The notes below the pieces were generated by a model that saw nothing but the letters and a program-made list of their open reading frames with translations, was not told the DNA's origin and ran no database searches. Shown one piece after another: positions 48,226-57,339 of a stretch of 64,000 nt of DNA. The DNA is taken from NCBI RefSeq assembly GCF_024347675.1, contig NZ_AP024881.1, positions 2,170,001-2,234,000 on the forward strand, given 5' to 3'. How positions within the stretch are numbered: position 1 is the first letter of the stretch; each line of letters begins with the position of its first letter. This DNA is from Vibrio ishigakensis (GTDB taxonomy: Bacteria > Pseudomonadota > Gammaproteobacteria > Enterobacterales > Vibrionaceae). Position numbers and translations under genes: made by a program.

Positions 48226-48647
48226 CTATGACTGTTAAATAGATAAATCAGTATCCAGCTAAGGCCAACAATAGAGACTGCACTGCCCCAACTGAACTGG
48301 CCATGCCTTTGCATCACAGCAGACAGTTCTAGCAGCAATTGAGTGCCGGCAGTAAAAATGCTGACCCAGCGCCCGACACGCATCGCTTTTGCGATAAGGG
48401 GGCGCTCTGGATTGCGTAGCCCAATCATCCACATAATGATGATTGGAGGCAGACCTAACCACATCATAGTGTATAGATGAGAGACATTTGGGTAGATGAG
48501 GCCTAAGATCTCACTGCCTTTGTCTCGAGTTGCTGCCGCCATCACAAAAGCTACCCAACCACGGGCTAGGAATATCCAACTCACCCACAACCAAGCAGGC
48601 GCTTTCAGATAGCCGTGTTTATCGTAGTCTTCGATAAAATATCGCAT
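48198..48647 (-). CDS. DUF2919 (YfeZ-like) inner-membrane protein
   Basis: A 149-residue protein with four predicted helices (about 18-39, 57-77, 89-108 and 121-138). The start MRYFIEDYDKHGYLKAPAWLW and the segment WLGLPPIIIMWMIGLRNPERP fit the DUF2919 pattern. Function unknown. It sits directly upstream of the Dyp peroxidase gene in the same direction, as yfeZ sits by yfeX. Confidence 0.8.
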   Translation of the reverse strand: MRYFIEDYDKHGYLKAPAWLWVSWIFLARGWVAFVMAAATRDKGSEILGLIYPNVSHLYTMMWLGLPPIIIMWMIGLRNPERPLIAKAMRVGRWVSIFTAGTQLLLELSAVMQRHGQFSWGSAVSIVGLSWILIYLFNSHRVKECFKTL

Positions 48648-48705
48648 TTCCGTTACTCACAAATTTAGGCATAATTTCAACAAGATTCGATGACGCCTAA
48701 TCAAA

Positions 48706-49041
48706 ATGAAGAAGAACAATACGACAATCTCAGACGAAACCCAACAACAAGCGATGCAAGTAGCCAAGGCCACTCAAAGACCGGGGCAAACCAAGGAACA
48801 AACCAAGCTGATTGCGCAGGGTATTGCGAAAGGTATAGCTGAATACAAAAAGCAGCATAAACAGAAGGCTAGGCAAGCAGACAAAGCCAAGAAAAGAAAC
48901 GTTAAGGCTAAACAAGCCCAGGTGGAAGCCCCTGAAACAGAAGCTTCCGTAGAGAGCACGAATAGCGCTTCTAAACTGCCTTGGATACTGCTTATAGTTA
49001 GCTGGATTGGCTTTGCTGCATATCTAGCAATGAAAGACTAG
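48706..49041 (+). CDS. DUF2956 family membrane-anchored protein
   Basis: A 111-residue protein: a very basic, Gln/Lys-rich N-terminal region (about 1-70, IAKGIAEYKKQHKQKARQ), an acidic patch, then one C-terminal membrane helix (about 91-108, LPWILLIVSWIGFAAYLAM). I recognise the DUF2956 pattern (TIS..TQQQAMQVAKATQRPGQTKEQTKLIAQGI). Unknown function; possibly nucleic-acid or ribosome associated because of its charge, but that is a guess. Its stop overlaps that of the convergent gene by four bases. Confidence 0.75.
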   Translation: MKKNNTTISDETQQQAMQVAKATQRPGQTKEQTKLIAQGIAKGIAEYKKQHKQKARQADKAKKRNVKAKQAQVEAPETEASVESTNSASKLPWILLIVSWIGFAAYLAMKD

Positions 49042-49319
49042 CCGTTGAACTGGGACTCCAATTTCTTGGTGTTTACCTCAACCCATTGTTGGTCTAAAGG
49101 TCCCCAGTCAGAGACTTGATAATAGCCATCGTTATGTCGACGACCGTCTTGTACGAATTGCAGGCTGATACCGATTCCAGGTAATGCCTTCAAAACATCT
49201 TGAATAGTACGACGAGGCCAACCGGTACGTTCGATTAATTTAGGAACATTCGGTCGTTCCAAGCTGGCGACAAGGTGCGCGAGATACAGCCTGCGCGCAA
49301 ATACAGGATTCAATTCCAT
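49038..49319 (-). CDS. Small winged helix-turn-helix protein
   Basis: A 93-residue protein with a DNA-binding-like pattern: FARRLYLAHLVASLERPNVPKLIERTGWPRRTIQDVLKAL fits a helix-turn-helix, followed by a wing-like segment GISLQFVQDGRRHNDGYYQV. The start is fixed by a strong GGAGGT 5 bases before ATG 49317-49319; a TTG-started longer frame lies inside that ribosome site. It is probably a transcriptional regulator; target unknown. Tail-to-tail with the DUF2956 gene. Confidence 0.75.
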   Translation of the reverse strand: MELNPVFARRLYLAHLVASLERPNVPKLIERTGWPRRTIQDVLKALPGIGISLQFVQDGRRHNDGYYQVSDWGPLDQQWVEVNTKKLESQFNG

Positions 49320-49510
49320 TGATACCTCCAAAAATCATTGTTCTCATTATTGCTAATATCGACTATCGAAAATTGAGAAGGATCAACTCAAACCAAATCC
49401 AACATACTTTTTTACTAAATAACGTGAGCAAAGAAACTCTTACATTGCCTGTACACCCTCTCGTTGTAGTCTGTTAGGATGCTGTTAACGGCTTATAGAA
49501 AGGAAATAAA

Positions 49511-49861
49511 ATGAGCGTAATTATGTATGGTATCCCTAACTGCGATACCATTAAGAAGGCCAAGAAGTGGCTTCAAGAGCAGAATATCGAATTTGAATTT
49601 CACGATTACCGCAAACAAGGTGTCGATGAAGAGTTGGTTGCTGAGTTCTGCAAGTTCCTGGGCTGGGAACAAGTGCTAAACAAACGTGGCACAACCTACC
49701 GTCAACTGAGTGACGAGCAAAAGCAAAGCTTAAGCGAAAGCACCGCTATTCCCCTATTGGTAGAACACCCTGCCATGATTAAGCGTCCAATCATCCGTAT
49801 TGGCGATCTACTGCATATCGGCTTTAAGGCTGAGCAGTACCGAGACATTTTCCACATTTAG
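49511..49861 (+). CDS. yffB: YffB, ArsC/Spx-family reductase-like protein
   Basis: A 116-residue thioredoxin-fold protein of the ArsC/Spx family. It begins [21 protein letters not shown] with the single conserved Cys in PNCDT, and has KRGTTYRQL and a basic C-terminal part ([11 protein letters not shown]). True arsenate reduction is unlikely to be its role; E. coli YffB is suggested to be a glutathione-dependent thiol reductase. It lies 20 bases before dapE in a likely four-gene operon, the same pairing as in E. coli. Confidence 0.92.
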   Translation: MSVIMYGIPNCDTIKKAKKWLQEQNIEFEFHDYRKQGVDEELVAEFCKFLGWEQVLNKRGTTYRQLSDEQKQSLSESTAIPLLVEHPAMIKRPIIRIGDLLHIGFKAEQYRDIFHI

Positions 49862-49881
49862 TAAATTTTAAAGGATCTAGG

Positions 49882-51018
49882 ATGCAAGTAAGTCCTGTTT
49901 TAGAGCTGGCTAAGGACCTTATCAGCCGCAAATCTGTTACTCCAGAAGATGCGGGTTGTCAGCCGTTAATGATTGAGCGTTTAAAGGCGCTGGGTTTTGA
50001 GATTGAAGTGATGCACTTCGAGGACACCCTTAACCTTTGGGCTCGTCGCGGTACACAGGCACCGCTATTCGCCTTTGCAGGTCACACAGATGTGGTTCCA
50101 GCCGGCAATCTTGACCACTGGAATACTGCACCGTTCGAGCCACAAGTCATCGATGGTTATCTGTATGGTCGTGGCGCAGCCGATATGAAAGGCTCTCTAG
50201 CGGCTATGGTAGTTGCTGTTGAAGAGTTCATCGCTAAAAACCCTGACCACAAAGGCTCTATCGCGTTTTTGATCACCTCAGATGAGGAAGGGCCATTTAT
50301 CAATGGTACTACCCGTGTGGTAGACACCCTGATGGAGCGTAATGAGATCATCGATATGTGTATCGTGGGTGAACCATCGAGCACAGACCATGTGGGTGAT
50401 GTAGTGAAAAATGGCCGCCGCGGCTCTTTCACCGGTGAGCTAACCGTTAAAGGTATTCAAGGTCATGTTGCCTATCCGCATATCGCGAAGAACCCTATCC
50501 ATCTTGCGCTACCGGCACTGACTGAGCTCAGCCAAATCGAATGGGACCAAGGCAATGACTTCTTCCCACCGACAAGCTTCCAGTTCCCGAACCTAAATGG
50601 TGGCACAGGTGCAAGCAACGTTATCCCTGGTGAAGTTCATGCCATGTTTAACCTAAGATACAGCACAGAGATCACCCACGAGGAAATCAAAGAGCGCGTA
50701 TACGAGGTACTAAACAAGTACGACTTCGACTACGAGATGAAGTGGACCCTAAACGGCGAACCTTTCCTAACCGGTACCGGTGACCTACTAGACGCAGTAG
50801 TAGATGCTGTAGCTAAGGTTAACGGTCAAGAGCCGCAACTGCTAACCACAGGTGGCACCTCAGATGGTCGCTTTATCGCTAAGATGGGTGGTCAGGTTAT
50901 CGAACTAGGTCCTGTTAACGCAACTATCCACAAGGTGAACGAATGCGTTAAGGCAGAAGATCTCGACCTTCTAGCGAAGATGTACGAAAACGTACTTGAA
51001 AACCTACTAGCAAAATAA
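49882..51018 (+). CDS. dapE: Succinyl-diaminopimelate desuccinylase DapE
   Basis: Di-zinc amidohydrolase in lysine and meso-diaminopimelate synthesis. It is 378 residues. M20 motifs: [26 protein letters not shown], the catalytic-base region [11 protein letters not shown] and [11 protein letters not shown], with the C-terminal [15 protein letters not shown]. Ribosome site AAAGGATCTAGG. It follows yffB and is followed 4 bases later by a peptidoglycan peptidase gene, a plausible cell-wall-linked operon. Confidence 0.97.
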   Translation: MQVSPVLELAKDLISRKSVTPEDAGCQPLMIERLKALGFEIEVMHFEDTLNLWARRGTQAPLFAFAGHTDVVPAGNLDHWNTAPFEPQVIDGYLYGRGAADMKGSLAAMVVAVEEFIAKNPDHKGSIAFLITSDEEGPFINGTTRVVDTLMERNEIIDMCIVGEPSSTDHVGDVVKNGRRGSFTGELTVKGIQGHVAYPHIAKNPIHLALPALTELSQIEWDQGNDFFPPTSFQFPNLNGGTGASNVIPGEVHAMFNLRYSTEITHEEIKERVYEVLNKYDFDYEMKWTLNGEPFLTGTGDLLDAVVDAVAKVNGQEPQLLTTGGTSDGRFIAKMGGQVIELGPVNATIHKVNECVKAEDLDLLAKMYENVLENLLAK

Positions 51019-51022
51019 GCCT

Positions 51023-51718
51023 ATGAGTAATCAATCCCCTTGGCTCGATGCCCAGCTTACCGGTTTGTGTGACTCTCACCTAAGGGAGTTGCAACTGCCG
51101 GAACAACAAGTGTTAGCCCATATAGACGTGGCATCAGATCTGCAAGCACTTGTAGAGGCCGCCTATGCTGAGGGGTTTGAGCTTTCCGTTGCCAGTGGCT
51201 TTCGAGACTTTAAGCGTCAGAAAGCCATCTGGGATGGTAAATTCACCGGTCTGCGCCCTATTCAGGATTCAGACGGTAACCCTCTCGATGCCAATGCGTT
51301 AACAGCACAAGAGAAACTTAAGGCTATCCTGCGTTGGTCTGCCCTACCCGGTGGCAGTCGCCATCATTGGGGTACAGACTTTGATGTGTATGCCAAGAAT
51401 CACCTTCCGCAGGACACGAAACTGCAGCTCGAGCCGTGGGAATACCTCCGCGGACATCAAGCAAGCTTCTACACCTGGCTGAAGAAAAATGCCCCTCGTT
51501 TTGGATTCTTCTTTCCGTACGAAAAAGACAAAGGCGGGGTTGCTGTAGAGCCCTGGCATATCAGCCACAAAGGAATATCCTCAGCGGCTATGTCAACATA
51601 CAGCGAAGCGGTTTTGTCTGCAGCACTGCTAAAGCACCCTGTCGAAGGCCTTGATACTGTGCTTGAACAGCTAAATACCATCTACACTCAATATATCATC
51701 AACATTTCAACGGATTAG
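51023..51718 (+). CDS. M15 family D,D-/L,D-carboxypeptidase (VanY/DacB-like)
   Basis: Zinc peptidase of 231 residues. Motifs: SGFRDFKRQKAIWDGKF, the zinc-site GGSRHHWGTDFDVY and the second metal/catalytic segment EPWHISH, in the order of the VanY/LAS peptidases. No convincing signal peptide is visible, so where it meets peptidoglycan fragments (cytoplasmic recycling or export by another route) is open. It starts 4 bases after dapE. Confidence 0.88.
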   Translation: MSNQSPWLDAQLTGLCDSHLRELQLPEQQVLAHIDVASDLQALVEAAYAEGFELSVASGFRDFKRQKAIWDGKFTGLRPIQDSDGNPLDANALTAQEKLKAILRWSALPGGSRHHWGTDFDVYAKNHLPQDTKLQLEPWEYLRGHQASFYTWLKKNAPRFGFFFPYEKDKGGVAVEPWHISHKGISSAAMSTYSEAVLSAALLKHPVEGLDTVLEQLNTIYTQYIINISTD

Positions 51719-51729
51719 GACGCGCAGTA

Positions 51730-51975
51730 ATGCTTATAGAATGGCTATTAAATCCATGGGTGATCATCATTATCGTGGTTAGCATAGTCGTAGGTAATAT
51801 TGCGGCGCTTAAATACACAGCTAACATGAAGGTGGGTACTATGTCTGATGAGAAGAAGCAAGATCTTGAACGTCTCAAGAAGCTAGATGAAGAGCGTCAG
51901 GCCAAAATCAACAAGCATATGAAGGACAAGAGCCCTGATGAGTCCGAGAGCGGTGGCTCCGAGGGTGGTGAATAA
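51730..51975 (+). CDS. DUF2897 family small membrane protein
   Basis: 81 residues: one N-terminal membrane helix (about 9-28, NPWVIIIIVVSIVVGNIAAL), then a basic coiled region (KKQDLERLKKLDEERQAK) and an acidic Ser/Gly tail. It matches the DUF2897 pattern; function unknown. It is last in the yffB-dapE-peptidase operon, 11 bases after the peptidase stop, and ends at a bidirectional terminator. Confidence 0.78.
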   Translation: MLIEWLLNPWVIIIIVVSIVVGNIAALKYTANMKVGTMSDEKKQDLERLKKLDEERQAKINKHMKDKSPDESESGGSEGGE

Positions 51976-51984
51976 TCTCAAATA

Positions 51985-52015
51985 CAAAAACGCCCAGTTT
52001 TAAACTGGGCGTTTT
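51985..52015. terminator. Bidirectional terminator between the dapE operon and bamC
   Basis: AAAAACGCCCAGTTT / AAACTGGGCGTTTT stem with a TA loop, T runs on both strands. Confidence 0.93.
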
Positions 52016-52020
52016 ACTAT

Positions 52021-53067
52021 CTACTCTTCTTCCGTTGTCGTAGCACTGTCATCTTTCATGACCGCTGCCAGCACCGGAAGCATCTGTTCTAGCATATCTT
52101 CGGTTACCGGCTTACCGCTAGCATCCGTAATATTGATGGAGGTACGGTTGCCTAAATCACCTAACAAGAAGGTGTAGCTCTCTGGGCTATAGCCAAGCGG
52201 CTTAGTACCTACGCGTTCCCAAAACTCATCATCTGGGGCCACATAACTCGCCTTGATAGTACCTTGAGACTGGTTACGCTCTTCAAGGTTAAAGCCCATC
52301 ACAGGCAGTAGCTCAGGCACACGTTGCCAGAACACATTGTACTCTGCGCGAGCGATGATGATTGGCAGGCCACTACGGTCTTTACCCATGCTTAGTGGGA
52401 TAACCTTAACTAGTTCTAGGGCTTCACGAGCTGCCTCTTCACGCACGAACTGATCGTAACGAGAAGTCACTAGGTTAGTCATAAAGGTGTTATAGCGCTC
52501 TTTGTTGGTGCGAGAGACAGGTAGCTCTTTACCACCCTCTTTCCAACCAATCAGGCTAATACGGAAGCCGTAGCGAGAGTTTTGCTCAAAGCGCTCAATC
52601 TCATAGCGACTCGCAAGCGTCTCTTCTTCGTCTTCTTCTTCCCAAACGATCCAATCGGTCTCAAGGCGGTTTTCAGTTTCCTCAGCTAAAGAGATTTGAT
52701 CTTGATCGGCAATCAAGGTTTTAACGGTTTCCCAAACCTTATCACGCTCTTCCTTGGTCAGAAGCCACAGGGTCACCTCACCGTCCTTTTGCTCTGTACG
52801 AGCACCTGGGATCAGCTCTAACACCTGTTGCGGTGGACGAATATCAACCTGCTTGCCGATACCACCAGTGTAATCACCCGCTGGGATATCGTAATCAGGG
52901 TAGTGCTCTAGGGTTTGATCTGGAGAGGAAACTAGAGGTGGAGTGGACTCAACATCTAGATACTTAAAATCGTCTTTCGCTTGGCGACGCTCGGCAGCAC
53001 TGCCGGCACAACCACTTAAAATAGCAACAGCTAGTGAGCTTACCACTAGCTGATTAACAAACTTCAT
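52021..53067 (-). CDS. bamC: Outer-membrane assembly lipoprotein BamC
   Basis: Lipoprotein of the BAM complex inserting beta-barrel proteins in the outer membrane. It is 348 residues from ATG 53065-53067, chosen for its AGGAG ribosome site 6 bases upstream. The lipobox is AILSGC with Cys20 in MKFVNQLVVSSLAVAILSGC. A flexible N-terminal segment (PPLVSSPDQTLEHYPDYDIP) is followed by two helix-grip domains. It lies downstream of dapA in the same direction, the conserved dapA-bamC pair. Confidence 0.95.
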   Translation of the reverse strand: MKFVNQLVVSSLAVAILSGCAGSAAERRQAKDDFKYLDVESTPPLVSSPDQTLEHYPDYDIPAGDYTGGIGKQVDIRPPQQVLELIPGARTEQKDGEVTLWLLTKEERDKVWETVKTLIADQDQISLAEETENRLETDWIVWEEEDEEETLASRYEIERFEQNSRYGFRISLIGWKEGGKELPVSRTNKERYNTFMTNLVTSRYDQFVREEAAREALELVKVIPLSMGKDRSGLPIIIARAEYNVFWQRVPELLPVMGFNLEERNQSQGTIKASYVAPDDEFWERVGTKPLGYSPESYTFLLGDLGNRTSINITDASGKPVTEDMLEQMLPVLAAVMKDDSATTTEEE

Positions 53068-53112
53068 CGGTACTCCTAACCGCAACCCGTTTGGGTTGCG
53101 TAATTCAGCGCT

Positions 53113-53991
53113 CTAAATCAGGTTCGCTTGGTCTAGAGCCGCTTTAACTACCTGCTGTCCTTGCTCCGAAAGTGGAGTCATAGGCAGACGCAGACCGCCA
53201 TGTTCAATTAACTTAAGATGACAAGCGGCCCATTTTACTGGAATTGGGCTGGCTTCTACAAACAAACCGTTGTGCAGACCCATTAGGCGTTGGTTAATCA
53301 CCTCTGCCTCATCAAAGTTGCCCGCAGCAGCCAACTTGAACATGTTCGCCATATCTTGCGCCGCTACGTTATTGGTTACAGAGATAACTCCGTCACCACC
53401 TAGCTTAACAAAATCAAGACCCGTCTCATCATCACCTGATAATAAGATAAAGTCTTTCTCACAAAGTTCCTTATGTTTCGCAACGCGATCTAGATCGCCT
53501 GTTGCATCCTTAACGCCCACGATGTTGTCGAGCTTAGACAGACGAGCAACGGTTTCAGGAGACATATCAACGCCAGTACGACCCGGTACGTTGTATAGGA
53601 TAATAGGCACAGTGCTTACGCGCGAGATAGCTTTGAAATGCTGATACAAGCCTTCTTGAGTCGGCTTGTTGTAGTAAGGAGTCACGCTTAGACAGCCTGC
53701 GATGCCTGAATCGTTCAACAGACGGCTGAATGTGACCGCTTCGTGAGTCGCATTTGCACCCGTACCAGCGATAACAGGAATACGGCCTGCTGCAAACTGA
53801 ACGGTTTTATTTACGACCTTCACATGTTCTTCAACAGTCAAAGTTGCTGACTCACCAGTAGTACCTACTGCAACGATGGCATCTGTACCTGCTTCGATAT
53901 GGTGTTCCACCAGTTTTCGTAGGCTCTTGTAATCTACTTCGCCATCTTGATTAAACGGTGTGATTAAAGCAACGATACTTCCTGAAAACAT
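53113..53991 (-). CDS. dapA: 4-hydroxy-tetrahydrodipicolinate synthase DapA
   Basis: First committed step to lysine and diaminopimelate, condensing pyruvate with aspartate semialdehyde. It is 292 residues with the Schiff-base Lys161 in [10 protein letters not shown], Tyr133 in [10 protein letters not shown] and the GTTGESATL loop. It is in an operon with bamC (45-base gap) and divergent from gcvR. Together with dapE 3 kb away it completes part of the same pathway in the window. Confidence 0.98.
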   Translation of the reverse strand: MFSGSIVALITPFNQDGEVDYKSLRKLVEHHIEAGTDAIVAVGTTGESATLTVEEHVKVVNKTVQFAAGRIPVIAGTGANATHEAVTFSRLLNDSGIAGCLSVTPYYNKPTQEGLYQHFKAISRVSTVPIILYNVPGRTGVDMSPETVARLSKLDNIVGVKDATGDLDRVAKHKELCEKDFILLSGDDETGLDFVKLGGDGVISVTNNVAAQDMANMFKLAAAGNFDEAEVINQRLMGLHNGLFVEASPIPVKWAACHLKLIEHGGLRLPMTPLSEQGQQVVKAALDQANLI

Positions 53992-54241
53992 GATTCACTC
54001 CCTAAACGTTATTGAATTTGCATGGTACTTGATAGGGCTTGGCTGATACAAGGGATAGTGTGAGAAGAATTGCATTATTTGCGCTTATTTTGCATAAAGC
54101 CTGATACATGACAAAATCGTCTGCGCCATTTCAAAAAATTCTAACAATTCTGATCACAGCAAAAAAACAAAGCGTGTAAAATATTAAAATTCTCCCAAGT
54201 TTTGGGCGGCACTATTGCCGATTTTGCTAAGGATATGCCCT

Positions 54242-54781
54242 ATGTCTCAACACCTCGTCATCACTGCGGTTGGCTCAGACCGCGCAGGTATCGGTAACCA
54301 GGTTATCCACCTCGTCTCAGAGACCGGCTGTAACATCATCGACAGCCGTATTGCCATCTTTGGTAATGAATTCACTCTTATCATGCTAGTCTCCGGCAAC
54401 AACGCTCAAATTGCTCGTGTCGAACATGCCCTGCCCGCGCTAGGACAAGAGCAAGACCTGATCACCATGATGAAGCGCACCTCAAGACACAGAGAGACGA
54501 GCCAAAGCTTTACCCTAGAGGCACATATCCAGTCGGACGATAAGGTTGGACTGACCGAAGGCATCACGCACTTCTTTGCTGAACGTAATATCGGACTGGA
54601 CTCCTTAAGTGCTCGTACCCTAACCAAAGATAGAGCCCAAACCGAAGACGACCAATTTCAAATCAGTCTGACCGCTTCACTGTCAGACGAGTATAACCTG
54701 ATGGAGCTTCAAGAAGCCTTCACCGCATTGTGCGAACGCTTAGGCGTTTCCGGCACACTCAACTTTCTGAACAATGGATAA
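54242..54781 (+). CDS. gcvR: Glycine cleavage system repressor GcvR (ACT-domain protein)
   Basis: Cytoplasmic regulator with two ACT domains that binds GcvA and represses the glycine cleavage operon when glycine is low. It is 179 residues: first ACT at about 5-80 (HLVITAVGSDRAGIGNQVIHLVSETGCNIIDSRIA), second at about 90-175. The start at ATG 54242 is supported by AAGGA 8 bases upstream; a longer frame begins at 54215. It is divergent from dapA and next to bcp, as in E. coli. Confidence 0.93.
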   Translation: MSQHLVITAVGSDRAGIGNQVIHLVSETGCNIIDSRIAIFGNEFTLIMLVSGNNAQIARVEHALPALGQEQDLITMMKRTSRHRETSQSFTLEAHIQSDDKVGLTEGITHFFAERNIGLDSLSARTLTKDRAQTEDDQFQISLTASLSDEYNLMELQEAFTALCERLGVSGTLNFLNNG

Positions 54782-54794
54782 AAAAGGAAACGGT

Positions 54795-55259
54795 ATGCAA
54801 ACCTTGCAAGCAGGCACTCCTGCACCGGACGTCACTCTTCTAGACCAAGACGGCAAAGAAGTATCAATCAAAGACTTTAAAGGAAAGAAGGTTCTTTTCT
54901 ATTTCTACCCTAAAGCAATGACTCCAGGTTGTACGGTTCAGGCTCAAGGCTTACGTGATATCAAAGCTGAGCTAGACGCTCACAACGTAGTGGTTCTGGG
55001 CGTAAGTATCGATCCAGTTAAGCGCCTAGGTAAGTTTATCGAACGTGATGAGCTAAACTTCACCCTTCTTTCAGACGAAGACCACTCTGCGGCGGAACAG
55101 TTCGGCGTTTGGGGCGAGAAGAAATTTATGGGCAAAGTCTATGACGGCTTGCACCGTATCAGCTTCCTTATCGACGAGAATGGCGTAATTGAACATGTAT
55201 TCAACAAGTTCAAAACCAAAACACACCATGAAGTGGTACTGGATTATCTGAACCAATAA
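54795..55259 (+). CDS. bcp: Peroxiredoxin Bcp, lacking the usual resolving cysteine
   Basis: Thiol peroxidase of the BCP/PrxQ group, 154 residues. Peroxidatic Cys46 in TPGCTVQAQGLRD, with the Thr43/Arg active-site context. In E. coli Bcp the fifth residue after the peroxidatic Cys is the resolving Cys; here it is Gln51, so this would act as a 1-Cys enzyme or use an external thiol. The ATG at 54795 follows AAAAAGGAAACGGT, inside the 3' junction with gcvR (13-base gap). Own terminator. Confidence 0.94.
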   Translation: MQTLQAGTPAPDVTLLDQDGKEVSIKDFKGKKVLFYFYPKAMTPGCTVQAQGLRDIKAELDAHNVVVLGVSIDPVKRLGKFIERDELNFTLLSDEDHSAAEQFGVWGEKKFMGKVYDGLHRISFLIDENGVIEHVFNKFKTKTHHEVVLDYLNQ

Positions 55260-55267
55260 TCTAAAAC

Positions 55268-55291
55268 GGGCCGCTGAAAAGCGGCTTTTTT
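55268..55291 (+). terminator. Rho-independent terminator of bcp
   Basis: GCCGCT, GAAA tetraloop, AGCGGC, then six T. Confidence 0.92.
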
Positions 55292-55592
55292 GTTTCTTAC
55301 AAAAAGGCAGAGCCCTTTAAGCACATCACTTGTATGACAATTTAGGTGAAATCATCTTTTGTCTAAAAAAACATGAATCACCTCAGATATAGAACAGCAA
55401 CCTATAATCAAGACAAATTCTCGAGCCGAATTAACGGAACCTGCCTCACTCAATATCATTCAGGTTAAAAGATCTAACCCTGATAAAAGATGATATTTAT
55501 TAACTTGTTCCCGCCAACAACTTCACGCACTCTGAAATCATTATAAAACGTCATCACTATGCTCAAATAATCGTTTTTCTCGGAAAACCCCA
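55292..55592. other. 301-base gap with little recognisable content
   Basis: An A/T-rich stretch before the small ORF at 55593. It has a TAACC-type inverted repeat (GGTTA-N7-TAACC near 55466-55482) and a distant AGGTGA/TCACCT pair (about 55350-55383). I see no ORF with a ribosome site and no clear promoter. A small RNA cannot be excluded. Confidence 0.4.
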
Positions 55593-55802
55593 ATGATTTC
55601 ACAATACGCAAACTTTTCTCAAAGCTTCCCTATCGTCCATAAGATCATTGTCACCGCTGTAATGGTCGGCATTGTCAGTTCTATAGGTGCAGTCCTCTAT
55701 TATGAGTCAATTATTGGACTGCTATGTATGCCCATCACCTTCTTGCCGATTATCTTCTTTGGCAAGGCATCAAGCTACAAAGCAAAGTTCTGCCACGACT
55801 AA
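55593..55802 (+). CDS. Putative 69-residue two-helix membrane protein
   Basis: Small ORF, MISQYANFSQSFPIVHKIIV..., with two predicted membrane helices (about 15-37 and 40-57) and a short basic C-terminus. A CGGAAAA ribosome-like site is 9 bases before ATG. It is followed directly by a strong terminator, which supports it as a real unit. No family recognised. Confidence 0.6.
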   Translation: MISQYANFSQSFPIVHKIIVTAVMVGIVSSIGAVLYYESIIGLLCMPITFLPIIFFGKASSYKAKFCHD

Positions 55803-55837
55803 AAGAAAACAGCGCACCAATGGTGCGCTGTTTTCTT
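55801..55837. terminator. Strong bidirectional terminator
   Basis: AAGAAAACAGCGCACCA / TGGTGCGCTGTTTTCTT, a 17-base-pair perfect stem with an AT loop between the small ORF and perM. Confidence 0.92.
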
Positions 55838-55852
55838 AGAATCAAATCTAGT

Positions 55853-56926
55853 TTACGTTTCTGCCTTACTGGCTATCTCTTCTGTATGTCGAAAGGCATT
55901 GATAACCGCCTTAACTAGGGTTGCGAGCGGAATAGCGAAGAAGATCCCCCAGAATCCCCACAGACCACCGAACACCAATACCGACACAATAATTGCCACA
56001 GGGTGCAGGTTTACCGCCTCAGAGAACAAGATAGGAACGAGCACGTTACCGTCAAGCGCCTGAATGATGCCGTAGGCAACCAACAAGTAGTAAAATTGTG
56101 GTGATAAACCCCACTGGAACAGACCAACAATAGCTACTGGAATGGTAACCGCTGCCGCGCCGATATAAGGGATCAATACTGATAGACCCACTGCAACTGC
56201 AAGCAAGGCTGAATAACGCAGATCAAGAATATAGAAGGTGATATAACTCACCAGACCCACAATCAGGATCTCCAGTACCTTGCCTCGGATATAGTTAGAG
56301 ATCTGCTCGTTCATCTCGTGCCAAACCTGATCAGCCAGATTTCGGTTTTGAGGCAGAATACCACCTAGCATACCTAGCATCTCTTCTTTATCTTTAAGCA
56401 AGAAGAAGATAAGTAGCGGCACCAAAATTAGATAGATACCTACGGTTGCCAAGCTCACTAGAGATGCCAAAGAGCCCTTCACTATGGTCTCCCCCATACC
56501 CACAACCTTGTTCTTCACATCACCAAAGATGGTTTCAACATTAGTGATATTGGCAAGCTCAGGATAGCGCTCTGGGATAGAGTGAATATAACCCTGAAGC
56601 TCTAGATACATGCTAGGAATATCGTTGATAAGGTTACCCACCTGCTGCCAGATGGTTGGCACTATGCCTATGATGGCCACCAGCACTAGACTGATAAACA
56701 TCAGCAGCACACATACCACAGCAAAGGAGCGAGGTAGCCCTAGCCTGACCAATTGCGTCACAGGCCATTCAAGAAGATAAGCGAGGACAATTGCAACCAG
56801 AAGTGGTGCAATCAAACCGCCAAAGAAATAGATAGTTATGAAGCCAGCTAGGATGATAACAACCAAGCTCACCGCATGTGGGTCAGAAAAACGTCGCTGG
56901 TACCACTGACTCAACATTTTAAGCAT
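55853..56926 (-). CDS. perM: PerM / AI-2E transporter family membrane protein
   Basis: Polytopic inner-membrane protein of 357 residues with 7-8 helices, of the AI-2E/UPF0118 exporter family. Family features: FFGGLIAPLLVAIVLAYLLEWP near the N-terminus, GLSVLIPYIGAA and the C-terminal GGLWGFWGIFFAIPLATLVKAV. Members export varied substrates (AI-2, ions), so the substrate is open; PerM is the E. coli neighbour of bepA (yfgC), which fits here. A TusA-like gene sits immediately upstream with a 6-base gap. Confidence 0.88.
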   Translation of the reverse strand: MLKMLSQWYQRRFSDPHAVSLVVIILAGFITIYFFGGLIAPLLVAIVLAYLLEWPVTQLVRLGLPRSFAVVCVLLMFISLVLVAIIGIVPTIWQQVGNLINDIPSMYLELQGYIHSIPERYPELANITNVETIFGDVKNKVVGMGETIVKGSLASLVSLATVGIYLILVPLLIFFLLKDKEEMLGMLGGILPQNRNLADQVWHEMNEQISNYIRGKVLEILIVGLVSYITFYILDLRYSALLAVAVGLSVLIPYIGAAAVTIPVAIVGLFQWGLSPQFYYLLVAYGIIQALDGNVLVPILFSEAVNLHPVAIIVSVLVFGGLWGFWGIFFAIPLATLVKAVINAFRHTEEIASKAET

Positions 56927-56932
56927 GAATAA

Positions 56933-57154
56933 CTACTCTTTGATAATCGTAAGTTGATAACAATCGGATGCGTGTTCGAGCTGAGTTCGCCATTGATGGC
57001 GTTCAAAATATCGCACCATGTCTTCCACAGAGCTCTTGTCACTGACTAAAAGCTTAAGATCTTGTCCGCTTGTTACTTTAAGGCTAGCTCTTTTTGCAAG
57101 CAGCAAGGACATGGGGCAACGCTCTTTTGTTAAATCTAACACACTCGTTGTCAT
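56933..57154 (-). CDS. TusA-like sulfurtransferase-fold protein
   Basis: A 73-residue protein of the SirA/TusA/YedF family: LDLTKERCPMSLLLAKRASLKV, with the conserved Cys in the RCPM motif (CPxP in TusA itself). This fold relays sulfur from IscS-type desulfurases; the specific acceptor is unknown and this is not clearly TusA. I start at ATG 57152-57154 because GGAAAG lies 7 bases upstream; an earlier ATG at 57169 lacks a ribosome site. Likely co-transcribed with perM. Confidence 0.82.
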   Translation of the reverse strand: MTTSVLDLTKERCPMSLLLAKRASLKVTSGQDLKLLVSDKSSVEDMVRYFERHQWRTQLEHASDCYQLTIIKE

Positions 57155-57339
57155 GCTTAAGCTTTCCATAAAAGGAGTATTGTAATTCTTTTTAACAGAT
57201 GCTGTATACCCGAGCTGGCTATGGATGGTAATGTATAGCCATCAATGGAGTAAAAACGAAACCATTTCTCCCAGGAGTGGTCGTAACTATGTGGCAGCTA
57301 GCCACAAACTCGAGTTACAGTTCAAATAGGAAGTGTTTG

